This document shows positions 25,385-33,526 of a stretch of DNA of 64,000 nt, one piece after another; positions within the stretch are counted from its first letter, which is position 1; each line of letters begins with the position of its first letter. Position numbers and translations under genes: made by a program. The notes beneath the pieces are model-generated. The model saw nothing but the letters and a program-made list of their open reading frames with translations. It made no database searches and was not told the DNA's origin. The DNA lies in assembly GCF_003385455.1 (NCBI RefSeq), contig NZ_QNUF01000024.1:21892-85891 (forward strand), read 5' to 3'. The stretch comes from Chryseobacterium rhizosphaerae. Lineage in GTDB: Bacteria > Bacteroidota > Bacteroidia > Flavobacteriales > Weeksellaceae.

Positions 25385-25903
25385 ATGGTTGAAAAATTAC
25401 TTCAAAGCGGACTTCACTGGGAAAAGAAAGAATTCAGGAGGAATGAGTTCCTGAAAATTGCAGGAAGTACAGATACCCATATCTATTATATAGAAAATGG
25501 GAGTGTCCGGATCTTTATGACAGATGAAAATGAAGAAAGGATTATCCGTTTCGGATATACCGGTAATATTATTGTTTCCCTGGATTCTTTTCTTTCCGGA
25601 AAACCATCCGACTTTTATATTCAGGCCCTTAAAAAGACCAAGGTGAAACAAGCCTCAAAAAAGGATTTTTATGAAGTTATTCAGTCGGATGAAGAGCATA
25701 TGAAGATGTGGATACAGGTCCTGGAAGAGCTGGTATTGCAACAGCTGGAAAGAGAAAAGGATCTGCTGATTAGTTCTCCGCGGGAACGTTATGAAAGGGT
25801 GTTAAGAAGAAGCCCTAAACTGTTCCAGGAGATTCCCAATAAATATATTGCAAACTATCTCAGGATGTCACCGGAAACATTATCCAGACTTAAAAAATCT
25901 TGA
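25385..25903 (+). CDS. Crp/Fnr-type regulator, compact
   Basis: A 172-residue regulator: a cyclic-nucleotide-binding-like beta-roll at about residues 15-100 (YYIENGSVRIFMTDENEERIIRFGY, GNIIVSLDSFLSG), the dimer helix around 115-135 and a shortened C-terminal helix-turn-helix (IPNKYIANYLRMSPETLSRLKKS). The HTH is cut off soon after the recognition helix, which is usual for this flavobacterial group. It lacks Fnr cysteines and clear cAMP phosphate-binding residues. It precedes dinB by 55 bases and may control the stress genes that follow. Confidence 0.85.
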   Translation: MVEKLLQSGLHWEKKEFRRNEFLKIAGSTDTHIYYIENGSVRIFMTDENEERIIRFGYTGNIIVSLDSFLSGKPSDFYIQALKKTKVKQASKKDFYEVIQSDEEHMKMWIQVLEELVLQQLEREKDLLISSPRERYERVLRRSPKLFQEIPNKYIANYLRMSPETLSRLKKS

Positions 25904-25958
25904 GTTCAATCAAGATTTAAGAAGTAAACGATCTGGATATTTGCATAAAAAATGGACT

Positions 25959-26507
25959 ATGAAAATTTCGACCTCACAACTCTTGGATGAACTGAAAAAT
26001 AAGACCCAGCAACATCTGCAGTACGCAGAAACACTCTTAGGGAAACCTGAAGGGGACTTAAATTTCAGAATGTCAGCAGATAGCTGGAGTGTCCTGGAAT
26101 GCCTGGAACATCTCAACCGTTATGGAGAATTTTATATTCCAGAAATCAGTCGTAAAATTGCTTCCTCTGCCACTTCTTCCAATTCTACTTTTAAACCGGG
26201 TATTCTCGGAAACTATTTTGCGAGGACGATGCTTCCTAAAGAAAAACTCAATAAGATGAGAACATTTAAGGCAATGAATCCTATTCGTAGTCAACTGAAT
26301 AAAAGCGTTATTGATGAGTTTATCAGGCAGCAAAAAGAGATGCTTGAGCTCTTGAAAAAAGCCGGACATATTGATCTGGAGAAAACAAAAACAGGAATCA
26401 GTATTTCAAAATGGATCAGTCTGAAATTAGGAGATACCTTGCGATTTGTTATTTATCACAACGAAAGACATATGATGCAGGTAAGAGGAGTTTTGAAGAA
26501 CATTTGA
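25959..26507 (+). CDS. DinB family protein
   Basis: A 182-residue four-helix-bundle protein of the DinB/DfsB-like superfamily. The metal-site histidines are recognisable in SWSVLECLEHLNRYGEFY (first helix), and HNERHMMQVRGVL near the C-terminus supplies the last pair. Members are thiol-dependent metalloenzymes or damage-inducible proteins of unknown activity. The reading frame is open to 25848, inside the Crp-like gene, but ATG 25959 (MKISTSQLLDELKN) is the usual DinB start. It sits in front of ogt and ada, so a stress or detoxification role fits. Confidence 0.85.
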   Translation: MKISTSQLLDELKNKTQQHLQYAETLLGKPEGDLNFRMSADSWSVLECLEHLNRYGEFYIPEISRKIASSATSSNSTFKPGILGNYFARTMLPKEKLNKMRTFKAMNPIRSQLNKSVIDEFIRQQKEMLELLKKAGHIDLEKTKTGISISKWISLKLGDTLRFVIYHNERHMMQVRGVLKNI

Positions 26508-26550
26508 AACATTGATTGATGAATTCTAAAAAAGTAGTAATTTTAAACTA

Positions 26551-27063
26551 ATGGAAATCATCTGTCAAAAAACCATACAAACTCCGCTTGGAGAAATGAT
26601 CGCCTGTGCAGCAGATCAGGGAATCTGTTTACTTGAATTCACAGACCGGAAGAATATTGAAAAGCAGTTTAAATCTCTGTCTAAAGTGCTGAATGCTGAA
26701 ATAGTAGAAAAGGAACATCCCCATTTCATACAGCTGGAGAAAGAACTTAAAGAATATTTTGAAGGAAAGAGACAACGTTTTGATGTTCCATTATTCACCA
26801 CAGGAACGGAATTTCAGGAAAAAGTATGGCAGCTCCTCTGTGAAATTCCAATGGGAGAAATAAGAACCTATAAACAGCAATCCGAATTTTTAGGAAATCC
26901 GAAGGCGATCCGTGCAGTAGGAACAGCCAATGGTATTAATAAAATTGCCATTTTAATTCCGTGTCACCGTGTGATTGGCTCCAATGGGGAGCTGGTAGGC
27001 TATGCGGGAGGAATCTGGAGAAAACAGAAATTATTGGAGCTGGAGAAAGCTATTTTGTTTTAA
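26551..27063 (+). CDS. ogt: Methylated-DNA--protein-cysteine methyltransferase
   Basis: Removes O6-methyl groups from guanine in DNA by transferring them to its own cysteine. The 170-residue protein has the active-site motif IPCHRVIGSNG and the helix-turn-helix segment KAIRAVGTANGINKIA just before it. Length is normal for Ogt. Its last 52 residues agree with those of the Ada protein encoded at 27984-29027 in 42 positions, so the two are close paralogs. It is followed by a PEP-mutase-like gene and then ada. Confidence 0.95.
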   Translation: MEIICQKTIQTPLGEMIACAADQGICLLEFTDRKNIEKQFKSLSKVLNAEIVEKEHPHFIQLEKELKEYFEGKRQRFDVPLFTTGTEFQEKVWQLLCEIPMGEIRTYKQQSEFLGNPKAIRAVGTANGINKIAILIPCHRVIGSNGELVGYAGGIWRKQKLLELEKAILF

Positions 27064-27171
27064 GAATAAAAGAATAAAGAATAAAGGGGGATATTAATAT
27101 CGGTATTTCCTGCTTAACACTGTCAAACTCATATATTTTCCGTACTTCAAAAATACCTGTCCATTTTTCGG

Positions 27172-27203
27172 TTGCATACCGCCTGTCAATGTTGATACAT
27201 TTG
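27172..27203 (+). promoter_or_regulatory. Promoter of the PEP-mutase-like/ada unit
   Basis: TTG at 27172-27174 and TACATTTG at 27196-27203 are 21 bases apart, matching the Bacteroidota consensus; the start codon lies 13 bases beyond. Confidence 0.6.
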
Positions 27204-27216
27204 AAGAAAAATAATA

Positions 27217-27981
27217 ATGATCAGTTTTAAAGATTTACATCAGGGTGAAGAACCTTTGTTATTAGGCAATGTATGGAATGTACAAAGTGCCAGGATATAC
27301 GAGAAATTGGGCTATAAAGCACTGGCGACCTCAAGCTCGGCTGTGGCTCTTAGCTTAGGGTACGAGGATGGGGAGGAGATGAGCTTCGAAGAGTATTTTT
27401 ATATTATTAAAAGAATCAAAGAATCCGTTTCTATTCCTTTATCTGTGGATCTTGAATCCGGATACGGAAATACAGCCGGGATTGTTACCTCTAACATACT
27501 AAAGCTTTTGGATATAGGAATTGCAGGAATTAACCTGGAAGATACGTATGTTGTGGATGGTATAAGACAGCTTTTGGATAGAGAGGCATTTGCTGAAAAA
27601 CTGAAAGATATTTTCTCAACACTGAAAGAAAGAAGAGGTAATGTTTTTATCAATATAAGAACTGATCCCTTTTTATTGGGAATGGAAAATGCATTGGAAG
27701 AAACTTTAAAGAGAGTGAAGCTCTTCGAAGAGCTTAAGGCTGACGGAGTTTTTGTACCATGCATAAGTGATGAAAATGATATAAAAACAGTGGTAAGCGC
27801 TACCCGGCTTCCTTTAAATGTTATGGCAGTACCGGGACTTCCGGATTTTAGCGTCCTTAAAAAATTGGGAGTAAGAAGAATGACTTCCGGTGCTTTTTTA
27901 AACAGATACATTTACAAACAACTGGAAGTAATGAGTGAAGATATTACGAATAATAAAAGTTTTACCTCTCTTTTTGCTTAA
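27217..27981 (+). CDS. Isocitrate lyase/PEP mutase family protein
   Basis: A 254-residue TIM-barrel protein of the PEP mutase/isocitrate lyase superfamily. Evidence is LLLGNVWNVQSARIYEKLGYKALATSSSAVA at the N-terminus, the metal-binding LSVDLESGYG near residue 77 and GINLEDTYV near residue 105. It lacks the KKCGH signature of isocitrate lyase, so it is more likely a C-C or P-C bond lyase (oxaloacetate decarboxylase or phosphonomutase-like). It lies two bases ahead of ada, strongly suggesting one transcript; why a lyase travels with an alkylation-repair gene is unclear. Confidence 0.85.
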   Translation: MISFKDLHQGEEPLLLGNVWNVQSARIYEKLGYKALATSSSAVALSLGYEDGEEMSFEEYFYIIKRIKESVSIPLSVDLESGYGNTAGIVTSNILKLLDIGIAGINLEDTYVVDGIRQLLDREAFAEKLKDIFSTLKERRGNVFINIRTDPFLLGMENALEETLKRVKLFEELKADGVFVPCISDENDIKTVVSATRLPLNVMAVPGLPDFSVLKKLGVRRMTSGAFLNRYIYKQLEVMSEDITNNKSFTSLFA

Positions 27982-27983
27982 TC

Positions 27984-29027
27984 ATGGAAATAAGTGACCA
28001 AATAATGTATGAAGCTTCTTTTAATAAAGACTCTTCATTTGAAGGAATCTTCTGGATGGCGGTAAAGACCACTGGAATTTTCTGTCGACCGACCTGTACG
28101 GCACGTAAACCCAAATTTGAAAATGTAGAGTTTTTTTCCAATACAAAAGACCCTATATTAAAGGGATACCGTCCGTGTAAAGTATGTAAACCACTGGAAA
28201 ATCCTGATGTAACCCCTGAGCATATAAAAAAACTATTACAGGAAATTGCTGAAGATCCCTCGTTGAAACTTAAGGATTATGATCTGGTAAAAAGAGGGCT
28301 GGAGCCTGCAACAGTTCGCCGGTGGTTTTTGAAACACCATGGAATTACTTTTCACACCTTTCAAAGAATGTCCAAGCTGAATACCGCATTTAAAAAACTT
28401 CAACAGGGGGAATCAGTTACAGAAGTGGCGTTTGAAACAGGGTATGAGAGTCTTAGCGGTTTCAATGAAAGCTTTAAAAATATTTTCGGAGTATCTCCTA
28501 AAAATAACAGAATAGAAAAGATTATTGATCTTAAAAGAATTGAAACAATGCTGGGAACTATGATCGCCTGTGCTGATGAGAATGGAATCTGCCTCCTGGA
28601 GTTTTCTGATAGAAAAGCACTTCCCACAGAGCTGAAAAGTATTTCCAAAGATCTTAATGCCAATATTGTACAGGGAGAAAATCCTCATTTTATCACCCTG
28701 GAAAAAGAACTTTCGGAATATTTTGAAGGAAGAAGAACCACATTTACAGTTCCTCTTTCTCCGGTCGGGACGTCTTTTCAGAAGCAGGTATGGGATATCC
28801 TTCAGGCCATTCCTTATGGAACGACAAGGAGTTATCAGGACCAGGCCGATATTTTGGGAAATCCTAAGTCTGTGAGGGCTGTAGCCAATGCCAATGGTTT
28901 TAATAAAATATCCATTATCATACCCTGTCACCGTGTAATTGGAAGCAATGGTCAATTAACGGGCTATGGTGGCGGAATCTGGAGAAAACAAAAATTATTG
29001 GAATTAGAGAAAGCTATTTTGTTTTGA
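27984..29027 (+). CDS. ada: Bifunctional Ada: methyl-sensing activator and O6-methylguanine methyltransferase
   Basis: A 347-residue three-part protein. Residues about 1-75 form the zinc/methyl-acceptor domain with the four cysteines in GIFCRPTCTARKP and GYRPCKVCKP. Residues about 85-170 are an AraC helix-turn-helix (VTEVAFETGYESLSGFNESFKNIFG). The C-terminal domain has the methyltransferase site IPCHRVIGSNGQ. When methylated on the N-terminal cysteine, Ada proteins activate repair genes, so it may regulate itself, ogt and dinB. No alkA-like glycosylase is nearby, though some Ada proteins are fused to AlkA; this one is fused to Ogt. Confidence 0.94.
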   Translation: MEISDQIMYEASFNKDSSFEGIFWMAVKTTGIFCRPTCTARKPKFENVEFFSNTKDPILKGYRPCKVCKPLENPDVTPEHIKKLLQEIAEDPSLKLKDYDLVKRGLEPATVRRWFLKHHGITFHTFQRMSKLNTAFKKLQQGESVTEVAFETGYESLSGFNESFKNIFGVSPKNNRIEKIIDLKRIETMLGTMIACADENGICLLEFSDRKALPTELKSISKDLNANIVQGENPHFITLEKELSEYFEGRRTTFTVPLSPVGTSFQKQVWDILQAIPYGTTRSYQDQADILGNPKSVRAVANANGFNKISIIIPCHRVIGSNGQLTGYGGGIWRKQKLLELEKAILF

Positions 29028-29056
29028 TTTTTGTAATTTTAAGCAAAAATTTACAC

Positions 29057-29659
29057 GTGAAAAAGTTATTAGTTGCACTTTGCATCTCTGTTTCAGCATT
29101 CAGTTTTGCACAGGATTATTCCGTACCGGCAGCAAGTCCGCGTCAGAAGGTAGAACAGCAGTTTTCAATGTCTAAGATCTCTATCGACTACGGAAGACCA
29201 GGAGTGAAAGGACGTAAGATCTTCGGAGAATTGGTTCCTTACGGTCAGGTTTGGAGAGCAGGAGCTAACTCGTCTACAAAAATTACATTCGGACAGGCCG
29301 TTAATTTTGGTGGAAAAACAGTTCCGGCAGGAACTTACGGATTGTTCATCGTTCCTACAGAAAAAGAGTGGAAAGTAATCTTAAATAAGGATTTCCAACA
29401 GTGGGGCGCCTATACTTACGATCCTAAACAGGATGTAGTAGATGTTACCGTACCTGTGAATAAATTAGCAGATAAACAGGAGTGGTTTGAAATTACCCTG
29501 AATCCTACAGATGAAAACTCAGGAAATTTGGTGATCAAATGGGATATGGCTCAGGCAGAAGTTCCATTGAAGCCATCTAAGCTGGATACCGTGATTAAGA
29601 TTTCTGATAAACTGAAGGAAATCAAGAAAATAGAATCAGACTCTACTAAAAAAAGCTAA
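29057..29659 (+). CDS. Exported DUF2911 family protein
   Basis: A 200-residue secreted protein starting at GTG (signal VKKLLVALCISVSAFSFAQ). The frame is open back to an ATG at 29024 inside ada, but those residues would spoil the signal peptide. The DUF2911 core is clear: ISIDYGRPGVKGRKIFGELVPYGQVWRAGANSSTKITF and PAGTYGLFIVPTEKEWKVILNKD. Function of the family is unknown; it is common in Bacteroidota envelopes. It runs straight into a GNAT gene four bases downstream. Confidence 0.85.
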   Translation: MKKLLVALCISVSAFSFAQDYSVPAASPRQKVEQQFSMSKISIDYGRPGVKGRKIFGELVPYGQVWRAGANSSTKITFGQAVNFGGKTVPAGTYGLFIVPTEKEWKVILNKDFQQWGAYTYDPKQDVVDVTVPVNKLADKQEWFEITLNPTDENSGNLVIKWDMAQAEVPLKPSKLDTVIKISDKLKEIKKIESDSTKKS

Positions 29660-29662
29660 GCT

Positions 29663-30190
29663 ATGAATTTTTCTGTTCAGCCTGTTTTAGAGAATGAAGA
29701 ACTTCAATTAATCCCCTTACAGCAAGGGGATTTTGAATCTTTATATGAAGTAGCTTCCGATCCTAAAGTTTGGGAGCAGCACCCCAACAAAGACCGGTAC
29801 CGAAGAGAAGTTTTTGAAAGCTTTTTTCTTGGGGCTATGGAAAGTAAGGGTGCTTTTAAAATCATTGAAAAAGCTACCGGAGATGTGTTGGGAAGCAGCC
29901 GCTACTACAACTTTGATGAAAATGACAGTCATATTTTTGTAGGATATACTTTCTATGGAACAAAATCTTGGGGAAAAGGAATCAATCCGCAGGTTAAAAA
30001 ACTGATGCTGGATTATATTTTCCAATATGTAGATAAAGTTCATTTCCATATTGGAAAAGAAAATTTCCGTTCACAAAAGGCATTAGAAAAACTTGGTGGT
30101 AATAAAATAGCAGAAGAGGAAGTTGCCTATTATGCTGAGCCTACAAGAACCAACTTTGTATACGAAATCAAAAAAGAAGATTGGGCATGA
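29663..30190 (+). CDS. GNAT family N-acetyltransferase (RimJ/RimL type)
   Basis: A 175-residue acetyltransferase. FIIEKATGDVLGSSRYYNF-like strands lead to the acetyl-CoA pyrophosphate segment GTKSWGKGINPQVKKLMLDYIF and the late strand HFHIGKENFRSQKALEKLG, the pattern of ribosomal-protein/other N-acetyltransferases of the RimL group. Target unknown. It follows the DUF2911 gene by four bases and overlaps the cupin gene by four (ATGA), so these three are likely one operon. Confidence 0.88.
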   Translation: MNFSVQPVLENEELQLIPLQQGDFESLYEVASDPKVWEQHPNKDRYRREVFESFFLGAMESKGAFKIIEKATGDVLGSSRYYNFDENDSHIFVGYTFYGTKSWGKGINPQVKKLMLDYIFQYVDKVHFHIGKENFRSQKALEKLGGNKIAEEEVAYYAEPTRTNFVYEIKKEDWA

Positions 30191-30558
30191 AAAAATATAA
30201 AATCCAGCAATCGCCATTTATAGTTCCTACTACGGATGGAAAGCTGATTGAAGAGCACTGGGGAAACTCAACTGGAAATTCTAATGTTTCCATTGCTCAT
30301 ATGGTGGCACCTCCGGATTGGAGTGAGCCTCATCAGACTCCGGAGTTTGATGAATTTACCTATATTATTTCAGGAAAGAAACAATTTGAAATTGATGGTG
30401 AAATTGTAGAACTGGAAAAAGGGCAAAGCATTCTTATCGAAAAAGGAGCAAGAATACGCTACAGCAATCCCTTTTCAGAACCTTGTGAATATCTGGCTAT
30501 TTGCCTTCCTGCATTTTCTATGGAACTGGTCAATAGGGAAGTGGAAGGAGTAGATTAG
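30187..30558 (+). CDS. Cupin domain protein
   Basis: A 123-residue single-cupin protein. The conserved double-stranded beta-helix residues appear as WSEPHQTPEFDEFTYIISGKKQFEIDGE and, near 80-100, GQSILIEKGARIRYSNPF. Metal ligands are partly visible (H, E, E), but the second-motif histidine is replaced by R, so metal binding is uncertain. ATG 30187 overlaps the GNAT stop. Function unknown. Confidence 0.8.
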   Translation: MKKYKIQQSPFIVPTTDGKLIEEHWGNSTGNSNVSIAHMVAPPDWSEPHQTPEFDEFTYIISGKKQFEIDGEIVELEKGQSILIEKGARIRYSNPFSEPCEYLAICLPAFSMELVNREVEGVD

Positions 30559-30576
30559 AATAGTATATACTTTAAA

Positions 30577-30614
30577 TAAACAAAGCAATCTCAATTTTGA
30601 GATTGCTTTGTTTA
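30577..30614. terminator. Strong hairpin after the cupin gene
   Basis: Arms of 18 bases (TAAACAAAGCAATCTCAA and its exact complement) around a two-base loop. A-rich before and T-rich after, so it can act in both directions. Confidence 0.85.
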
Positions 30615-30718
30615 TTTAAATGCCTATTAATACTGGATTTTTCACAATATTCATGCTTGTTATTTCCAATTATTTTGTAAGTTCGCGGACTTAAAAAAAT
30701 AATAACTATTTAAAATAT

Positions 30719-31111
30719 ATGAAAAACAATTTATCAATTGTATTATTAATGGGTATTGCCCTTTCTACCACTTCATGTGCAAGTATGTTTACCGGTACTA
30801 AAGATAAAATTACTTTCAATTCCAGTCCTGAAGGAGCTAAAGTATTCCATAAAGGTGTAGAAAAATGTATTACTCCGTGTACTGCTGAAATCTCAAGAGC
30901 ATTGAGTAAGCAGACCGTAACATTTGAAAAAGAAGGTTTTAATACTAAGGAGGTAAAACTAACGAAAACTTTTAACCCTGTCACTTTGCTGAATATCCTT
31001 TTTGGAGGGGCTATAGGGGTTGGAATCGATGCAGCAACAGGTTCTTTGACCAAATATTCTCCTAAAAAATATGACGTTGAGCTGGAAGCTCAATCCACTG
31101 AGTTAAAATAA
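30719..31111 (+). CDS. PEGA-like small lipoprotein
   Basis: A 130-residue lipoprotein with lipobox in TTSCASMF (Cys near residue 19). ITFNSSPEGAKVFHKGVEKCITPCTAEISR is a PEGA-domain-like carbohydrate-binding beta segment with two cysteines (KC, PC) that could form a disulfide. A glycine-rich hydrophobic stretch (LLNILFGGAIGVGIDAATG) near residue 92 suggests a membrane-facing helix. It is monocistronic with a strong terminator behind it. Confidence 0.72.
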   Translation: MKNNLSIVLLMGIALSTTSCASMFTGTKDKITFNSSPEGAKVFHKGVEKCITPCTAEISRALSKQTVTFEKEGFNTKEVKLTKTFNPVTLLNILFGGAIGVGIDAATGSLTKYSPKKYDVELEAQSTELK

Positions 31112-31118
31112 AATACCA

Positions 31119-31150
31119 AAAAGGCAAATTCGCTTGCGAATTTGCCTTTT
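31119..31150. terminator. Bidirectional terminator between convergent genes
   Basis: AAAAGGCAAATTCGC pairs exactly with GCGAATTTGCCTTTT around TT; it serves the PEGA-like lipoprotein gene and the minus-strand dienelactone hydrolase. Confidence 0.88.
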
Positions 31151-31182
31151 ATATTGATCTTATAGAATCTCCAGCTTAGGGT

Positions 31183-31926
31183 TTATTTCAGAATCTCTTT
31201 CAGAAACATCAGTGTGTGATTCCAGGCTCTTTTGGCCATCACTTCATTGTAATCCGGGGATTTAGGATCTGTAAAAGTATGTTTTGAATGGGCATAAGTG
31301 ATGATCTGCCAATCGGCATTTCCTTCGTTCATTTCTTTGATCAGGTTATTATAATCATCGGGTGTTACACTTCTATCATCTGCCGGATTTTCTACCAGAA
31401 TTTTAGCTGTTAGCTTTTCATTTTTTCTGGTCTGATCTCTTCCCAAACTTCCATGAATAGAAACAGCTCCTGCAACAGGTAAATTACCTCTGGCCGCTTC
31501 TAAAGCTCCTGTTCCTCCAAAACAATAGCCAATCACCGCTGTCTTGTCGGAAATAGCTCCGTTTTTCTTCAACTGATCCAGGGCCAATTCAATTCGTTTT
31601 TGATATTCCTTATAGTTCTGTTTGTAATATCCTGAGCTTTTAGCAGCAGCGTCGTTGTCAGCAGGAATCTTTCCTTCACCATAAATATCGGCGATGAAAG
31701 CAATGTATCCCTGTTTCTCAAGTTCTAAAGCTGCTGTTTTAGCTTCTTCATCAATACCTTTCCAGGCCGGAAGAATTAAAACTCCGGGAAGTTTTTTTCC
31801 TGCATTGGAAGTGATTAAACCATTCAGTTTTTGGGAACCGTCCTGATAGGAAACGGTTTTAAGTTTTTGACTGAAAAGTGTTCCTGAAGCCATAATCAAT
31901 GTGGTTAATAAGATTGAACGTATCAT
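31183..31926 (-). CDS. Dienelactone hydrolase family protein, exported
   Basis: A 247-residue alpha/beta-hydrolase with a signal peptide (MIRSILLTTLIMASGTLFSQ). The nucleophile elbow is GYCFGGTGAL with cysteine in place of serine, the mark of the dienelactone hydrolase family; Asp and His of the triad fit DRSVTPDD and YAHSKHTFTDP. The export signal argues against cytosolic aromatic breakdown, and the substrate is unknown. Upstream on the same strand lies a decayed TSP3-repeat lipoprotein gene. Confidence 0.86.
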   Translation of the reverse strand: MIRSILLTTLIMASGTLFSQKLKTVSYQDGSQKLNGLITSNAGKKLPGVLILPAWKGIDEEAKTAALELEKQGYIAFIADIYGEGKIPADNDAAAKSSGYYKQNYKEYQKRIELALDQLKKNGAISDKTAVIGYCFGGTGALEAARGNLPVAGAVSIHGSLGRDQTRKNEKLTAKILVENPADDRSVTPDDYNNLIKEMNEGNADWQIITYAHSKHTFTDPKSPDYNEVMAKRAWNHTLMFLKEILK

Positions 31927-31978
31927 ATTTTTTTATTTTGTTATTGACCAATATATTCTGGATTTTATTTCTTTATGT

Positions 31979-32242
31979 TTATTTCCATGTTGGGCAGCCA
32001 TTCCAATTGGGAATTCCGGGAGCATTAGGACATGCGTCATCTTTATCAGGGATTCCATTCTGGTCTGTATCCAGCCATATGCATCCATTATTTTCTACAG
32101 TACCTTCTTCATTCGGGCATTTATCGAGATAAAATAAAATGCTGTCTTTATCTTCGTCTCAGAGGTATCTTTTTTATCCTCAATGTTCTACGCCTGAAAA
32201 AAAAGAGCCTGTGAAGATCAGTAAAAGATAAAATATTTTCAT
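31979..32242 (-). pseudogene. Decayed TSP type-3 repeat lipoprotein
   Basis: On the minus strand, MKIFYLLLIFTGSFFSGVEH looks like a lipoprotein signal followed by a stop. Shifting frame, IEDKKDTSE and then LDKCPNEEGTVENNGCIW, LDTDQNGIPDKDDACPN and APGIPNWNGCPTWK follow: calcium-binding thrombospondin type-3 repeats (D-x-D-x-D-G-I-x-D). At least two frameshifts and the absent lipobox cysteine (GGC where TGC is expected) show the gene is broken. Related intact proteins are small calcium-binding envelope lipoproteins, often preceding an OmpA domain. Confidence 0.65.
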
Positions 32243-32316
32243 ATCAATAAAAAATCCTCAACTAAATTACTTAAAATAACTTAATTGAGGAGATTTATAT
32301 TTTATGCTGAAATACC

Positions 32317-32928
32317 TTATATTTTAACTCCTAAACCTGCAAGTTCCAGTTCCAGATTGGTTTCCGGAGTTACATGAATGGTCATAAAACCTAAGGTTTT
32401 TGCCATTTCGATGTTCTTAGAATTATCATCAATGAAAACCGATTCTTCTGCATGAATGTTATACCTTTCCAATAAAACATGCCATATTTTAGGATCTGGT
32501 TTAATCAGTTTTTCCGTTCCGGAAACCACAATTTTTCCCTCAAAAATTTGAAAGAAATCATAGTTTTCCAATGCGTAAGGAAAAGTTTCTTCAGACCAGT
32601 TGGTCAGTCCGAAAAGCTGATAGTCCGTATTCTTGAGCTTTCTCAGTATTTCTACGTTCTGAGGGATATCACTCTTCAGCATGACTGTCCAGTTATCATA
32701 AAATGCTCTGATTTCTTTTTCCCATTCCGGAAATTTCTTTACCTGGATATCTGTTCCTTCAGAAAGACTTCTTCCGCGGTCCTGTTCGATATTCCACTCG
32801 TCCTGAGCGATGTTTTCAAGGAAATATTCCATTTTTTCATCGTCTTTGAAATAGTCTTTGAAGAAATACCTGGGATTCCAATCCATCAGTACGCCTCCGA
32901 AATCGAATATGATGTTTTTTATTTTCAT
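32317..32928 (-). CDS. HAD-superfamily phosphatase, YihX-like
   Basis: A 203-residue hydrolase. Motif I is IIFDFGGVLMDWNP, where the second acidic residue is Gly as in YihX/epoxide-hydrolase-N-terminal relatives; motif II is GLTNWSEE; motif III/IV is PDPKIW and VFIDDNSKNIEMAKTLG. Likely dephosphorylates a sugar phosphate in the cytosol (YihX itself acts on glucose-1-phosphate). The frame is open 33 bases upstream, but those bases belong to a dispersed repeat, so ATG at 32928 (MKIKNIIFDFGG) is chosen. Confidence 0.88.
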   Translation of the reverse strand: MKIKNIIFDFGGVLMDWNPRYFFKDYFKDDEKMEYFLENIAQDEWNIEQDRGRSLSEGTDIQVKKFPEWEKEIRAFYDNWTVMLKSDIPQNVEILRKLKNTDYQLFGLTNWSEETFPYALENYDFFQIFEGKIVVSGTEKLIKPDPKIWHVLLERYNIHAEESVFIDDNSKNIEMAKTLGFMTIHVTPETNLELELAGLGVKI

Positions 32929-32946
32929 ATGAATTAATAGTGTTGT

Positions 32947-33006
32947 GAACCACCCCGTCAAAAATTCTTTGGATTTTTGCCATCCCTCCAGAAAGAGGAG
33001 ACTCTC
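32947..33006. repeat. Dispersed repeat, copy 1 (inverted)
   Basis: Contains CCACCCCGTCAAAAATTCTT and CCCTCCAGAAAGAGGAG. Its reverse complement matches the segment at 37898-37951 (TCTGGAGGGGTGGC ... GAATTTTTGACGGGGTGG) with a few differences. No coding potential. Confidence 0.7.
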
Positions 33007-33087
33007 ATGACTGCAGCTGTAATATTCGTGAGATGGGAGTGGTATTATTGTTTTTTATTCATTATTGGTATCAATCTTAGCTTTTGT

Positions 33088-33519
33088 CTATTCCGGTTTA
33101 TAAAACCTATACTGCCCGTCTTCATAATAGGCATTGATATGCTGAAGTCCATTGGTCAGGATAATTTCTTTGGCTCCAATAACGGAATTGTACCGGGCAG
33201 TTTGCTCAAATGTTTTTTCCGTCAGTTTGATATGAGGAGCCTTACATTCTATTAAGATAACAGGTTCCGTTTTTTCTGTAATAAGAAGGTCAATTCTCTT
33301 CGTCAGGCCATTTAAAACGATCTTTTTTTCTGTAATAAGGGCCGATGCAGAATAGGCTTTTACGGTGAGATAATAATGTACCCAGTGCTGTCTTACCCAT
33401 TCTTCAGGAGTAAGGAGAAGATAAGTTTTACGAATCAAATCATAAATAAAAAACTTATCTTTGTCTTTCTTGAATTTAAAATCAAAAGTTTCCTGAAAAT
33501 TCAGTTTTGGAAGTTCCAT
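33088..33519 (-). CDS. HsdR N-terminal-like (PD-(D/E)XK fold) protein
   Basis: A 143-residue stand-alone domain resembling the N-terminal nuclease domain of type I restriction HsdR. RIDLLITEKTEPVILIECKAP supplies the D...ExK catalytic pattern, preceded by TPEEWVRQHWVHYYL and followed by the helix TEKTFEQTARYN. No hsdM or hsdS is nearby, so it is not a restriction system here. In flavobacteria this gene commonly sits divergent from holA, as it does now with start codons only a few bases apart. Upstream in-frame ATG adds 11 residues from the holA side; MELPKLNFQ at 33519 is preferred. Confidence 0.82.
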   Translation of the reverse strand: MELPKLNFQETFDFKFKKDKDKFFIYDLIRKTYLLLTPEEWVRQHWVHYYLTVKAYSASALITEKKIVLNGLTKRIDLLITEKTEPVILIECKAPHIKLTEKTFEQTARYNSVIGAKEIILTNGLQHINAYYEDGQYRFYKPE

Positions 33520-33526
33520 TAATAAG

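Noticed and set aside
33088..33519. Type I restriction-modification system
   Set aside because: Only an HsdR_N-like domain is present; no helicase, methyltransferase or specificity gene nearby.
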